From contig NZ_NNBL01000001.1 of assembly GCF_002803065.1 (NCBI RefSeq), positions 466,724-530,723 of the forward strand: a stretch of 64,000 bases of DNA, in the 5' to 3' direction. The notes under the pieces are model-generated. The model was not told the origin of the DNA. It saw only the letters and a list, made by a program, of their open reading frames with translations, and did not search any database. This document shows, piece after piece, positions 16,951 to 26,497 of this stretch (position 1 is the first letter of the stretch; each line of letters starts with the position of its first letter). The position numbers and the translations under genes were made by a program. This stretch comes from Streptomyces sp. CB01635. GTDB taxonomy: Bacteria > Actinomycetota > Actinomycetes > Streptomycetales > Streptomycetaceae.

Positions 16951-18315
16951 TCAGGCCTCGGCGGGTACGCGGCCGGGGGCCCCGGCCTCCTGGCGCAGGC
17001 CGAGCCGGTCCGCGGGCACCCGGTGCGTCTCGCGCGCGGTGAGGGCTGCGATGACCGGCGGTACGCAGAGCGCCGCGGTGAACAGGGCGACCGTGGACCA
17101 GTCGTCGCCGTTCGGGCCCGCGAGCTGCGCCGCGAACGTCACCGCGAACCCGGCCACCGCGAAGCCGATCTGCGTACCGATCGCCACACCGGAGAGCCGC
17201 ACGCGGGTCGTGAACATCTCGCCGTAGAAGGACGGCCAGACACCGTTGGCCGCGCTGTACACGACGCCGAAGGTGAGGATGCCGAGGACGAGGACCAGCG
17301 GGTACGAACCCGTGGAGATCGCCCACAGATAGCAGGCCATGAGCACGGCGCTGCCGCCCGCGCCCACGAGGTAGACCGGCTTGCGGCCGATACGGTCCGA
17401 GAGCTTCGCCCAGAGCGGGATCGCGCCGAGGGCCGCCACGTTGGCGAGGGCGCCCACCCACAGCATCCCGGACCGGTCCATGCCCACCGAGTCGCTCGTC
17501 GCGTACGACAGGGCCCACACGGTGAAGATCGTGCTCACGGAGGCGATCAGGGATCCGGCGACGACGCGCAGGACGTCGGCCCAGTGGTCGCGCAGCAGCA
17601 CGGCCAGCGGCAGTTTCACGACGCCCTCCGTCGCCGCCTGCTTGGCGAAGGCCGGGGTCTCCTCCAGGGAGCGCCGGATCGCGTACCCGACGACGGCGAC
17701 GGCGACGCTCAGCCAGAACGGGACGCGCCAGCCCCACGAGAGCAGCTGGTCCTCGGGCAGGGCCGCGACCGGGAGGAAGACGAGGGTGGCGATGAGCTGG
17801 CCCGCCTGCGTGCCGCTGAGGGTGAAACTCGTGAAGAAGCCGCGTCGGCCCGGCGGCGCGTGCTCCAGCGTCATCGAGCTCGCGCTGGCCTGCTCGCCCG
17901 CGGCGGAGATGCCCTGGAGCACGCGGCACAGCACGAGCAGCACGGGGGCGAGCGAGCCGACCTGAGCGCGGCTCGGCAGACAGCCGATGAGGAATGTGGA
18001 CAGGCCCATCAGGATCAGCGTGAAGACCATGATCTTCTTGCGGCCGAGCCGGTCGCCGATGTGGCCGAGGAAGAGCGCGCCGACGGGGCGGGCGGCGTAG
18101 GCGACGCCGAAGGTGGCGAGGGAGAGCAGCGTCGCGTTCGCGGGGTCGGACTCGTCGAAGAAGACCTTGGGGAAGATCAGGGCCGCGGCGCTGCCGTAGA
18201 TGAAGAAGTCGTAGTACTCCAGGGCGCTGCCGGTCCAGGCCGCGAGCGCTGCCTTGCGCGGCTGGGCCTCGGGGGCGCGAGGCGGCGCTGCGGCGCCGGG
18301 GGAGGGGACGGTCAC
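16951..18315 (-). CDS. MFS metabolite:proton symporter, probable shikimate transporter
   Basis: The 454-residue protein has 12 predicted helices and the metabolite:H+ symporter family pattern: WTGSALEYYDFFIYGSAAALIFP at the start, GHIGDRLGRKK between helices 2 and 3, and RVLQGISAAGEQASASSMTLEHAPPGRRGFFTSF. ShiA of E. coli belongs to this group. The neighbouring TetR gene, shikimate dehydrogenase and dehydroshikimate dehydratase point to shikimate or a related hydroaromatic acid as substrate (inference). It shares a 25-bp operator with the dehydrogenase gene, 99 bases upstream of this start, so the two are probably co-regulated. Confidence 0.85.
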   Translation of the reverse strand: MTVPSPGAAAPPRAPEAQPRKAALAAWTGSALEYYDFFIYGSAAALIFPKVFFDESDPANATLLSLATFGVAYAARPVGALFLGHIGDRLGRKKIMVFTLILMGLSTFLIGCLPSRAQVGSLAPVLLVLCRVLQGISAAGEQASASSMTLEHAPPGRRGFFTSFTLSGTQAGQLIATLVFLPVAALPEDQLLSWGWRVPFWLSVAVAVVGYAIRRSLEETPAFAKQAATEGVVKLPLAVLLRDHWADVLRVVAGSLIASVSTIFTVWALSYATSDSVGMDRSGMLWVGALANVAALGAIPLWAKLSDRIGRKPVYLVGAGGSAVLMACYLWAISTGSYPLVLVLGILTFGVVYSAANGVWPSFYGEMFTTRVRLSGVAIGTQIGFAVAGFAVTFAAQLAGPNGDDWSTVALFTAALCVPPVIAALTARETHRVPADRLGLRQEAGAPGRVPAEA

Positions 18316-18413
18316 GGCGTACTCCTAGGGGGACGCTTCGGCGATGAAGCGAGCGGAGGGGTGCGGGGTGGTGTCGCGGTGTCTTTCTCCGGCCCTGGGG
18401 CAGGGCGAGCGGT

Positions 18414-18438
18414 TAATTAACCCACTGGGTAGTTAGTA
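18414..18438 (-). promoter_or_regulatory. Putative TetR operator upstream of the MHS transporter
   Basis: Read on the minus strand this 25-base site starts TACTAAC, has CCAGT at its centre and ends ATTA. It matches the site at 19292-19316 in all but 7 of 25 positions. It contains an imperfect inverted repeat and lies 99 bases upstream of the transporter start. Confidence 0.7.
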
Positions 18439-18531
18439 GCGGATGGCTACGGATGTTGCGCTGGCGTTACCCGCGTGTCAAGAGGTGGGCCGCGAAAACT
18501 TCCGCACGAGGTGCCCTCCCGGCACCCGCCC

Positions 18532-19197
18532 CTAGTCCTCGGTGCGGTCCGCCGTCAGATAGGCGATGACCATGTCGCCGAGCATGGTCCGGTAGTGCTC
18601 GCGCCGGTCCTCCGCCACCAGGTCACGGCCGAAGAGCGCGCCGAACGTGTGCCGGTTCGAGACCCGGAAGAAGCAGAACGAGCTGATCATCGCGTGCAGG
18701 TCGACGGCGTCGATCTCGGCCGTGAACAGGCCCGACGCGCGTCCGGCGTCGAGGATGCGGCGGATCACCTCGATCGCGGGCGAGTTGAGCGCGCCGAGCT
18801 GCTCGGAGGCGGCGATGTGCTCCGCCTCGTGGATGTTCTCGATCGCGACCAGGCGGATGAAGTCGGGGTGCGCCTCGTGGTGGTCGAAGGTGAGCTCGGC
18901 GAGCCGGCGGATGGCCGCGACCGGGTCCAGATGGTCGACGTCGACCTCCTGCTCGGCCTGCCGGATCGCCGAGTACGTGTGCTCCAGAACCGCCGTGAAC
19001 AGCTGTTCCTTGCCGCCGAAGTAGTAGTAGATCATCCGCTTCGTGGTGCGGGTGCGGGCCGCGATCTCGTCGACGCGGGCGCCCGTGTATCCGGCGCGGG
19101 CGAACTCCTGGGTGGCGACGTCGAGGATCTCGGCCCGGGTGCGGGCGGCGTCGCGGATCCGTCCGGCGGGTCGCGTCGGCTCTTCGACTGTGGCCAT
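18532..19197 (-). CDS. TetR-family regulator of the shikimate module
   Basis: The 221-residue protein has a TetR N-terminal DNA-binding domain (TRAEILDVATQEFARAGYTGARVDEIAARTRTTKRMIYYYFGGKEQLF, about residues 20-66) and an all-helical ligand-binding C-terminal domain. It lies between the transporter gene (same strand) and the divergent shikimate dehydrogenase gene. Two near-identical 25-bp sites flank it, each upstream of a metabolic gene, which makes repression of the module by this protein the simplest model. The inducer would be shikimate or a product (inference). The start ATG is preceded by GGAGGAA. Confidence 0.85.
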   Translation of the reverse strand: MATVEEPTRPAGRIRDAARTRAEILDVATQEFARAGYTGARVDEIAARTRTTKRMIYYYFGGKEQLFTAVLEHTYSAIRQAEQEVDVDHLDPVAAIRRLAELTFDHHEAHPDFIRLVAIENIHEAEHIAASEQLGALNSPAIEVIRRILDAGRASGLFTAEIDAVDLHAMISSFCFFRVSNRHTFGALFGRDLVAEDRREHYRTMLGDMVIAYLTADRTED

Positions 19198-19291
19198 GCG
19201 TTCCTCCGGGTCGGTTCTGTGCTGGTGATTGTAGAAGCAGGGCCGGGGCTGGTGACCGGCTGCCCTTTCCAGGATGACGCCTTCCTGGTAT

Positions 19292-19316
19292 TACTAACGA
19301 ACCAGTTCGTACATTA
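19292..19316 (+). promoter_or_regulatory. Putative TetR operator upstream of shikimate dehydrogenase
   Basis: The site contains the perfect inverted repeat ACGAAC-CA-GTTCGT inside TACTAAC...ATTA and is followed at once by the AGGAGG ribosome binding site of the dehydrogenase. It would block transcription start or early elongation. The partner site lies at 18414-18438 on the opposite strand. Confidence 0.75.
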
Positions 19317-19327
19317 GGAGGAGCGCG

Positions 19328-20203
19328 GTGTCCCAGGACTCCTGTCTCGTCGGTCTGATCGGTTCGGGCATCGGCCCCTCGCTGAGCCCCGCGCTCCATG
19401 AGCGGGAGGCCGACCGCCAGGGCCTGCGCCATCTCTACCGGCTGATCGACATCGACGCCCTGGGTGTCGCCCCGGACCGGGTCGGCGACCTGGTGCGGGC
19501 GGCGCGGGCCGTGGGCTACGACGGCCTGAACATCACCCACCCCTGCAAGCAGCTCGTCATTGAGCATCTCGATGAGCTCGCCCCGCAGGCGGAGGCGCTC
19601 GGCGCCGTCAACACCGTCGTGTTCGAGGGCGGGCGCGCCGTCGGCCACAACACCGACGTCACCGGATTCGCGGCCTCCTTCGCCCGCGGCCTGCCCGACG
19701 CCCCGCTCGACCGGGTCGTGCAGCTCGGCGCGGGCGGCGCGGGCGCGGCCGTCGCGCACGCCGTGCTCACCCTGGGCGGTGGCCACCTCACCGTCGTGGA
19801 CGCGCTGCCCGAGCGCGCCGCGGACCTGGCCGCGTCGCTGAACCGGCACTTCGGCGAGGGCCGCGCGTCCGCCGGGACCCCGGACCGCATCGAAGAGCCC
19901 CTCGCCCGCGCCGACGGCCTCGTCCACGCCACACCCACCGGCATGGCCGCCCACCCGGGACTCCCGCTCCCCGCCCATCTGCTTCGCCCGTCCCTCTGGG
20001 TCGCGGAAGTCGTCTACCGCCCACTGGAGACGGAACTCCTGCACACCGCACGGGATTTGGGCTGCGCCACGCTCGACGGCGCGGGCATGGCGGTGTTCCA
20101 GGCCGCCGACGCGTTCCGGCTCTTCACGCGCCGCGAGCCGGACGTCACGCGGATGCTCGCGGACATCGCCGAACTCGCGGGTGCGGCGACGGCCCGAGGC
20201 TGA
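19328..20203 (+). CDS. Shikimate dehydrogenase (AroE/QsuD-like)
   Basis: The 291-residue enzyme interconverts shikimate (or quinate) and 3-dehydroshikimate with a nicotinamide cofactor. Visible are SLSP (18-21), the catalytic lysine of NITHPCK (K74), NTVVF (95-99), HNTD with catalytic D110, the Rossmann loop GAGGAG (134-139), ATPTGM and a C-terminal GMAVFQAADAF. The GTG start follows TTAGGAGG. Because it is paired with a dehydroshikimate dehydratase and a transporter, a catabolic role is more likely than chorismate synthesis. The dehydratase gene follows after 48 bases with its own AAGGAG site. Confidence 0.9.
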   Translation: MSQDSCLVGLIGSGIGPSLSPALHEREADRQGLRHLYRLIDIDALGVAPDRVGDLVRAARAVGYDGLNITHPCKQLVIEHLDELAPQAEALGAVNTVVFEGGRAVGHNTDVTGFAASFARGLPDAPLDRVVQLGAGGAGAAVAHAVLTLGGGHLTVVDALPERAADLAASLNRHFGEGRASAGTPDRIEEPLARADGLVHATPTGMAAHPGLPLPAHLLRPSLWVAEVVYRPLETELLHTARDLGCATLDGAGMAVFQAADAFRLFTRREPDVTRMLADIAELAGAATARG

Positions 20204-20251
20204 CCCCGGCCCCCCACCGCCCCCTCCTCCTCCCTCTCAAGGAGCACCGTC

Positions 20252-22072
20252 GTGCGTACCTCGATCGCCACCGTCTCGCTCAGCGGATCCCTGACCGAGA
20301 AGCTGACCGCCGCCGCCTCGGCCGGGTTCGACGGGGTGGAGATCTTCGAGAACGATCTCCTCGCGAGTCCGCTCACCCCCGAGGAGATCCGGGCCCGCAC
20401 CGCCGACCTCGGCCTGACCATCGACCTCTACCAGCCGATGCGGGACATCGAGGCGGTGCCGCCGCAGGAGTTCGAGCGGAACCTGCGCCGCGCCGAGCAC
20501 AAGTTCCGGCTGATGAACCGGCTCGGCACCGACACCGTCCTGGTGTGCTCCAGCGTGTCGCCCCTCGCCGTCGACGACGACGCGCTCGCCGCCGAACACC
20601 TGTACCGGCTCGCGGAGTCGGCGCAGGAACACGGCGTACGCGTCGCCTACGAAGCACTCGCCTGGGGCCGCCACGTCAGCACGTACGACCACGCCTGGCG
20701 CATCGTCGAGGCGGCGGGGCACCCGGCGCTCGGCACCTGTCTGGACAGCTTCCACATCCTCGCCCGCGGCTCCGACCCCAAGGGCATCGAGGACATCCCC
20801 GGCGAGAAGATCTTCTTCCTGCAGCTCGCCGACGCCCCGCTGATGGCGATGGACGTGCTCCAGTGGAGTCGCCACTACCGCTGTTTCCCCGGGCAGGGCG
20901 GCCTGGACGTGACCGGACTCGTCCGGCACGTGATCAACGCCGGTTACCCGGGCCCGCTCTCGCTCGAAGTGTTCAACGACGTCTTCCGGCAGGCCGACGC
21001 GGGCCCCACCGCCGTCGACGCCCGGCGCTCCCTGATGCTCCTCCAGGAGGCCGCCGGCCTCACGGCGCCGCCCGCACCGGTCCAGCCCACCGGCTTCGCC
21101 TTCGCGGAACTCACCACCCCGGACGCCGGTGCCGTGTCCGCGCTCCTCGGCGGGCTCGGCCTGGCCCGGGCCGCCAGGCATCGCAGCAAGCCCGTCGAAC
21201 TGTGGCAGCGCGGCGAGGCCCGCATCCTCGTCACCACGGATCCCGTCCGCCACCGCGACGGACTCTCCCTGGCCGCGCTCGGCCTGGAGTCCCCGGACCC
21301 GGCGGCCGCGACCGCTCGCGCAGACTCGCTCCTCGCCCCCGTACTGCCCCGCCACCGGGCGCCCGAGGATGCCCCGCTGGACGCGGTGGCCGCGCCCGAC
21401 GGCGTGGAGATCTTCTTCTGCGCGACGGACCGGGAGGGCCTGCCGAACTGGCGGGAGGACTTCGCGCCGCTACCCGGCGACGGCGACGGCTCAGGCGAAC
21501 CTGACCGGGACCGGCGGGGCGCCGTCCTGCGGATCGACCACCTCGCCCTCACCCAGCCCTGGCACCAGTTCGACGAGGCCGCGCTCTTCCACCGCACGGT
21601 CCTCGGGCTCAGGCCGCAGGAGAGCGTCGACGTCGCCGACCCCTACGGGTTGCTGCGCAGCCGCGCCGTCACGAACGACGACGGCAGGGTGCGGATCGCC
21701 CTGGGTATCGGCCCCGGCCCCGCCGACGACGCCGGCCGCGCCCAGCACATCGCCCTCGCGACGGACGACGTGGTCGCCGCCGCGCGCGCCTTCCAGAACG
21801 CGGGCGGCCGCCCGCTGCCCGTACCGCCCAACTACTACGACGACCTGGCGGCCCGCTTCGAGCTCGCCCCCGGCGAGGCGGAGACGTACCGGGAACTCGG
21901 CATCCTCTACGACCGTGACGAGCACGGCACCTTCCGCCACTTCTACACGGAAACGGTCGGCCGGGTCTTCTTCGAACTGGTTCAACGCGACGGCGGATAC
22001 CGTGGTTACGGCGCCCAGAACGCCCCCGTCCGCCTCGCCGCCCAGCACGCCCTGCGCCCCGGACGCAGGTAG
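20252..22072 (+). CDS. qsuB: 3-Dehydroshikimate dehydratase, QsuB-type two-domain enzyme
   Basis: The 606-residue product fuses an N-terminal sugar-phosphate-isomerase-like TIM barrel (residues 1 to about 270, the 3-dehydroshikimate dehydratase domain that makes protocatechuate) to a C-terminal hydroxyphenylpyruvate-dioxygenase-like domain. The C-terminal metal triad is present: H430 in RIDHLAL, H499 in HIALATDD and E575 in FFELVQRDGGY. The same architecture is known for QsuB of Corynebacterium. The GTG start follows AAGGAGC. With the dehydrogenase and transporter this gives a route from shikimate to protocatechuate. Ring cleavage genes are not in the window. Confidence 0.88.
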   Translation: MRTSIATVSLSGSLTEKLTAAASAGFDGVEIFENDLLASPLTPEEIRARTADLGLTIDLYQPMRDIEAVPPQEFERNLRRAEHKFRLMNRLGTDTVLVCSSVSPLAVDDDALAAEHLYRLAESAQEHGVRVAYEALAWGRHVSTYDHAWRIVEAAGHPALGTCLDSFHILARGSDPKGIEDIPGEKIFFLQLADAPLMAMDVLQWSRHYRCFPGQGGLDVTGLVRHVINAGYPGPLSLEVFNDVFRQADAGPTAVDARRSLMLLQEAAGLTAPPAPVQPTGFAFAELTTPDAGAVSALLGGLGLARAARHRSKPVELWQRGEARILVTTDPVRHRDGLSLAALGLESPDPAAATARADSLLAPVLPRHRAPEDAPLDAVAAPDGVEIFFCATDREGLPNWREDFAPLPGDGDGSGEPDRDRRGAVLRIDHLALTQPWHQFDEAALFHRTVLGLRPQESVDVADPYGLLRSRAVTNDDGRVRIALGIGPGPADDAGRAQHIALATDDVVAAARAFQNAGGRPLPVPPNYYDDLAARFELAPGEAETYRELGILYDRDEHGTFRHFYTETVGRVFFELVQRDGGYRGYGAQNAPVRLAAQHALRPGRR

Positions 22073-22099
22073 AGCCCCGCAACTACGGGCCGAACCACG

Positions 22100-22561
22100 T
22101 CAGTCGAGGCAGAACTCGTTCCCCTCCGGGTCGGTCATCACGATGTAGCCGGTGCTCAGCGGGGGAGCGGGCTCATCGCGTCGTACCCGCGCGGCGCCGA
22201 GCGCGACGAGCCGCGCGCACTCGGCCTCGAGCGCCGCCATGCGCTCCTCCCCCTCCAGTCCGGGTGCCGCACGGACGTCGAGGTGGACGCGGTTCTTGGC
22301 GGCCTTGTCCTCCGGCACCTGCTGGAAGAACAGCCGCGGGCCCTGCCCTTCCGGGTCCTCGATGGCCGACCTCGTGTTGCGCTGCTCCTCCGGTACGCCG
22401 ATCCGCGCGAGGAAGTCGTCCCACGCGGCCAGGGGGTCGGCGCCCTCGGGCACGTCGACGCCGGGCGGGCCGGGGTGGACGTAGCCCAGTACGTCGCGCC
22501 AGAAGGACGACAGTGCCCGCGGGTCGTGGGCATCGAAGGTGACCTGGATGTGGCGGCTCAC
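22100..22561 (-). CDS. VOC-family (glyoxalase-like) protein
   Basis: A 153-residue protein with the paired beta-alpha-beta-beta-beta pattern of glyoxalase/bleomycin-resistance proteins: IQVTFDAHDPRALSSFWRDVLGY at the start, NRVHLDVRA in the middle and GYIVMTDPEGNEFCLD at the end. The final glutamate and the central histidine could bind metal. Streptomyces have dozens of such small proteins with unknown substrates. It is convergent with the QsuB gene (27-base gap) and not obviously part of that module. Confidence 0.8.
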   Translation of the reverse strand: MSRHIQVTFDAHDPRALSSFWRDVLGYVHPGPPGVDVPEGADPLAAWDDFLARIGVPEEQRNTRSAIEDPEGQGPRLFFQQVPEDKAAKNRVHLDVRAAPGLEGEERMAALEAECARLVALGAARVRRDEPAPPLSTGYIVMTDPEGNEFCLD

Positions 22562-22701
22562 GGGGTGCTCCGTTCGTGGCGTGGCGCGTGTGTGCGGGCA
22601 GAGGATCCGCGGCGGAGTGCGTCTGCGGCCCTTGCATCACCCTGGCACCTCTCGCGGACAGATGCGGTCCGCGACCCCGGTGCGCCGAGGGCAGAACCTA
22701 C

Positions 22702-22717
22702 TTGGTCGTTCAACCAA
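22702..22717. promoter_or_regulatory. Inverted repeat upstream of the second dehydrogenase operon
   Basis: TTGGT (22702-22706) and ACCAA (22713-22717) flank a 6-base spacer, about 105 bases before the FAD subunit start in a 261-base divergent gap. It is a plausible operator. No linked regulator gene is visible nearby. Confidence 0.4.
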
Positions 22718-22822
22718 TGCCCACGGTGTCGGGGCGGGGTTTTCCGTGTGGTGAACCAGTCGTTTCCGGACTCGCTCCCGGCTTCACTGGCTGTGAGGCA
22801 GCAGCTGAGGGGCGTTGGAGAC

Positions 22823-23653
22823 ATGGATCTGAACACGGTGAAGGAAGTGCGTGACGGCCGGCTGCGGGAGCCCTGGCAACCGGGCGACGCGTGGCTGGGC
22901 GGGGGCACGTACCTGTTCTCCGAGCCGCAGCCTCATCTGCGGCGCCTGGTGGATCTGAGCCGCATGGGCTGGGAGTCACTCACCCTCGGTGAGGACGGGG
23001 CGCTGGAGATCGCGGCGACATGCACCATTGCCCAACTCTCGCGTTTCGGGCGGCAGTTCGCGGCCGAGGCGGCGCCTCTGTTCGAGCAGTGCTGCCGTGC
23101 CTTTCTCGCCTCGTTCAAGATCTGGAACATGGCCACCGTGGGCGGGAACCTCTGCAACGGGCTGCCGGCCGGGCCCATGATCTCGCTGACCGCCGCGCTC
23201 GACGGCACGTGCCTGCTCCAGTCGCAGGCCGGAGTGAGGCGGACCGTGAAGGTCGCCGACTTCATCACCGGCGCGGGTCGCAAGGACCTGGGCGAGGGCG
23301 AGTTGCTCCGCTCGCTCACCCTGCCCGCGCGGGCACTCGGCTGCCGGACGGCCTTCCGCCAGGCGTCGCTGTACGGGCTCGGCCGCTCGGGAGCGCTGGT
23401 CATCGGGGCGCTCGATCCGGTGGACGGGTCGATGGCGGTGACGATCAGCGCGGCGACCGTACGGCCCTTCCGCCTCTGGTTCCCCCTGCCGCCGGACAAG
23501 GGCGAGCTCCGGCGGGCCATCGAGGCGGCCGTGGGCGAGGACGACTGGTTCGACGACATCCACGGACTGCCCGAGTGGCGGCGGCACATGGGGTTCCGCC
23601 TCGCCGAGGAAGTCCGTCATGAACTGACCCGGCTCTCTCAGGACGGTGCATGA
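22823..23653 (+). CDS. Second xanthine-dehydrogenase-family enzyme, FAD-binding subunit
   Basis: The 276-residue product is another molybdenum-hydroxylase flavoprotein subunit. It has [10 protein letters not shown] near residue 25 and the FAD motif [18 protein letters not shown], shorter than and clearly diverged from the subunit at 979. The ATG at 22823 follows TTGGAG. Its TGA overlaps the ATG of the fused subunit gene (ATGATGA), indicating translational coupling. An in-frame GTG about 25 codons upstream lacks a good site. The substrate is not evident: it could be a purine or an unrelated N-heterocycle or aldehyde. Confidence 0.85.
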   Translation: MDLNTVKEVRDGRLREPWQPGDAWLGGGTYLFSEPQPHLRRLVDLSRMGWESLTLGEDGALEIAATCTIAQLSRFGRQFAAEAAPLFEQCCRAFLASFKIWNMATVGGNLCNGLPAGPMISLTAALDGTCLLQSQAGVRRTVKVADFITGAGRKDLGEGELLRSLTLPARALGCRTAFRQASLYGLGRSGALVIGALDPVDGSMAVTISAATVRPFRLWFPLPPDKGELRRAIEAAVGEDDWFDDIHGLPEWRRHMGFRLAEEVRHELTRLSQDGA

Positions 23654-26436
23654 TGAGCTTCGACATCGAGGTCAACGACCAGCACTTCGACACCGACCCA
23701 CGGGCCGGCCAGTGTCTGCGTACGTATCTGCGCGAGCGCGGCTGGTTCGGGGTGAAGAAGGGCTGCGACGCCGGAGACTGCGGCGCCTGCACCGTCCATG
23801 TGGACGGGGAGCCGGTCCACAGCTGCCTGTATCCGGCCGTACGGGCGGAGGGCCGCAGTGTGACGACGGTCGAAGGCCTCGCGTCCCCGGAGGGTGAGCT
23901 CCACCCCGTCCAGCGGAAGTTCCTCGCCGCCCAGGGGTTCCAGTGCGGCTTCTGCACCGCCGGATTCCTGATGACGACGGCCGCCCTCGAAGCCGAGCAG
24001 GGCACCGAGTACGACGACGGCAAACTGGACGACCTGCCCCGTGCCTTCAAGGGCAACATCTGCCGGTGCACCGGATATCGCGCCATCGAGGACGCCGTAC
24101 GAGGCGTGCGGCACACTGAACGCCCCTGTGCAGGCAAGGCAGTTGGCAAGAGTCTCGGCGCGCCCGCCGGCCCCCAGGTCGTGACCGGCACCGCCCGCTA
24201 CACCTTCGATGTCGAGGTCCCCGGGCTGCTCCACCTGAAACTGCTGCGCTCCCCGTACCCGCACGCCCGTATCGTCTCCATCGACACCGCGGACGCCCTG
24301 CGCGTGCCCGGGGTACAGGCCGTCCTCACCCACGAGGACGCCCCCGCGACCCTGTACTCCTCGGCCCGGCACGAGCACCCCACCGAGGACCCCGACGACA
24401 CGCGCGTCCTCGACGACACCGTCCGCTATGTCGGCCAGCGCGTCGCCGCCGTGGTGGCCGACAGCGAGCAGGCCGCCGAGGAGGGCTGCCGGCGGATCGA
24501 GGTGGTCTACGAGCAACTCCCGTACGTCACCGACCCCGAGAAGGCGATGGCCCCCGGCGCCCCCGTCATCCACGAGGGCAAGGGCCCCGAGGTGCGGATC
24601 TCCCGCGTGGAGAACAACGTCGCCGGCGAGGTGCACGGCGAGATCGGCTCCGTCGAGGACGGCTTCGCCGACGCGGACGTCGTCTACGAGGAGACCTTCC
24701 GCACCCAGCGCGTCCAGCACGCGAGCCTGGAGACCCACGGCTGTGTCGCCTACTTCGAGCCCAAGGAGGACGGCACCGGCGAGCGCCTCACTGTCCGCTC
24801 CTCCACCCAGACCCCGTTCCTGACGCGCCGCGCGCTGTGCGCCCTGTACGGCCTGCCCGAGGACGAGGTCCGTGTCGTCGCGGGACGGGTGGGCGGCGGC
24901 TTCGGCGGCAAGCAGGAGATGCTGACGGAGGACATCGTCACCCTGGCGGCACTGAAACTACGGCGGCCGGTGAAGCTGGAGTACACCCGGGGCGAGCAGT
25001 TCTACGGAGCGACCACCCGCCACCCGTTCACCATCGGTATCAAGGTCGGGGCCCGTTCCGACGGCACCCTGACCGCCATCCAGATGCGCGTGGTCTCCAA
25101 CACCGGGGCCTACGGCAACCACGGCCCCGCCGTCATGTTCCACAGCGTCGGCGAGTCCTTCGCCGTCTACCGAGCCCCGCACAAGAAGGTCGACGCGTTC
25201 TCCGTCTACACGAACGTGGTCCCGGCCGGCGCCTTCCGTGGCTACGGCCTCGGGCAGGTCACCTTCGCCGTCGAATCGGTCATGGACGAACTGGCCCGCC
25301 GCCTCGGCATGGACCCGCTGGTCTTCCGCGAGAAGAACATCATCGGCCCCGGCGAGCACATGCTCAGCCCGATCGGTGAGGAGGAGGACCTCCACATCGC
25401 TTCCTACGGCCTCGACCAGTGCCTGGGGGTCGTGCGCAAGGCGATCGCCGAGGACACCAGCGCCGAGCAGGCGCCCGAGGGATGGCTGGTCGGGCAGGGC
25501 ACGGCGATGGCGATGATCGCCACCGGGCCGCCCGGCGGGCACTACGCCGACGCCCGCGTGTCCCTCCTGTCCGACGGGACGTACGACATCGCCGTCGGGA
25601 CGGCCGAGTTCGGCAACGGCACCACCACCGTCCACAAGCAGATCACCGCCGGCGCCCTCAACACCACCGAGGACCGCCTCACGATCCGGCAGTCCGACAC
25701 GGACGTCGTCCGCCACGACACCGGCGCCTTCGGTTCCGCGGGCACGGTGGTGGCCGGGAAGGCCGTCCTCCTCGCCGCCGGCTCGCTCGCCGAACGGCTG
25801 CGGACCTTCGCCGCCCGGCACACGGGCGTCGCCCGCCACCTGTGCGTACTCGGGGCCGAGGCCGTCGACTGCGCGGGCCGGGTGGTGACGCTGAAGGAGC
25901 TGTACGAGGCGGCCGAGGCGAAGGGCGTCATGGACGAGGTGGCCGCCGACGGCCACTGGGGCGGCTCGCCCCGCTCCGTCGCCTTCAACGCCCAGTGGTT
26001 CCGCCTCGCCGTCGACCCCGGCACCGGCGAGATCCGCATCCTGCGCAGCGTCCACGCCGCCGACGCGGGCAAGGTCATGAACCCGATGCAGTGCCGCGGC
26101 CAGGTCGAGGGAGGCGTAGCCCAGGCGCTGGGCGCGACGCTCTTCGAGACGGTACGTGTCGACGACCGCGGCGAGGTCACCACCGCCGCCTTCCGCCGCT
26201 ACCGCCTCCCGCAGTACGCCGATGTCCCGCGCACGGAGGTCCACTTCATGGAGACCACCGACGCCATCGGCCCGCTCGGCGCCAAGTCGATGAGCGAGAG
26301 CCCCTTCAACCCGGTCGCCCCCGCCTTCGCCAACGCGCTGCGCGACGCCACCGGTGTCCGCTTCACCGAGATGCCGGTCACCCGGGACCGCGTCTGGCTC
26401 GCCCTCGACCGGCACGACTCCGTTCCGGGCGCTTGA
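23650..26436 (+). CDS. Fused [2Fe-2S] and molybdopterin subunits of a xanthine-dehydrogenase-family enzyme
   Basis: The 928-residue product joins the Fe-S subunit (C39, C44, C47, C59; C99, C102, C138, C140) directly to the molybdenum subunit, which begins around residue 165. The Mo-binding GGGFGGKQE motif and the catalytic Glu (E883 in MSESPFNP) are present. The active-site sequence differs from the GEAP of the first enzyme, so the substrate range may differ. The fusion order follows eukaryotic xanthine dehydrogenase minus the FAD domain, which is a separate overlapping gene upstream. No second XdhC gene is linked, so the XdhC at 6724 may serve both. Confidence 0.87.
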   Translation: MMSFDIEVNDQHFDTDPRAGQCLRTYLRERGWFGVKKGCDAGDCGACTVHVDGEPVHSCLYPAVRAEGRSVTTVEGLASPEGELHPVQRKFLAAQGFQCGFCTAGFLMTTAALEAEQGTEYDDGKLDDLPRAFKGNICRCTGYRAIEDAVRGVRHTERPCAGKAVGKSLGAPAGPQVVTGTARYTFDVEVPGLLHLKLLRSPYPHARIVSIDTADALRVPGVQAVLTHEDAPATLYSSARHEHPTEDPDDTRVLDDTVRYVGQRVAAVVADSEQAAEEGCRRIEVVYEQLPYVTDPEKAMAPGAPVIHEGKGPEVRISRVENNVAGEVHGEIGSVEDGFADADVVYEETFRTQRVQHASLETHGCVAYFEPKEDGTGERLTVRSSTQTPFLTRRALCALYGLPEDEVRVVAGRVGGGFGGKQEMLTEDIVTLAALKLRRPVKLEYTRGEQFYGATTRHPFTIGIKVGARSDGTLTAIQMRVVSNTGAYGNHGPAVMFHSVGESFAVYRAPHKKVDAFSVYTNVVPAGAFRGYGLGQVTFAVESVMDELARRLGMDPLVFREKNIIGPGEHMLSPIGEEEDLHIASYGLDQCLGVVRKAIAEDTSAEQAPEGWLVGQGTAMAMIATGPPGGHYADARVSLLSDGTYDIAVGTAEFGNGTTTVHKQITAGALNTTEDRLTIRQSDTDVVRHDTGAFGSAGTVVAGKAVLLAAGSLAERLRTFAARHTGVARHLCVLGAEAVDCAGRVVTLKELYEAAEAKGVMDEVAADGHWGGSPRSVAFNAQWFRLAVDPGTGEIRILRSVHAADAGKVMNPMQCRGQVEGGVAQALGATLFETVRVDDRGEVTTAAFRRYRLPQYADVPRTEVHFMETTDAIGPLGAKSMSESPFNPVAPAFANALRDATGVRFTEMPVTRDRVWLALDRHDSVPGA

Positions 26437-26443
26437 TGCGGCC

Positions 26444-26484
26444 TGAACGGAATCCGGGTTGAACGGAATGCGGGTTGAACGGAA
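26444..26484 (+). repeat. 16-base tandem repeat before the M24-like gene
   Basis: TGAACGGAATCCGGGT (26444-26459) is followed by TGAACGGAATGCGGGT (26460-26475, one mismatch) and the partial unit TGAACGGAA (26476-26484). The last unit merges into the AGAGGAA ribosome binding site of the next gene, so slippage here could change spacing. Confidence 0.85.
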
Positions 26485-26497
26485 GAGGAACGGCGCC

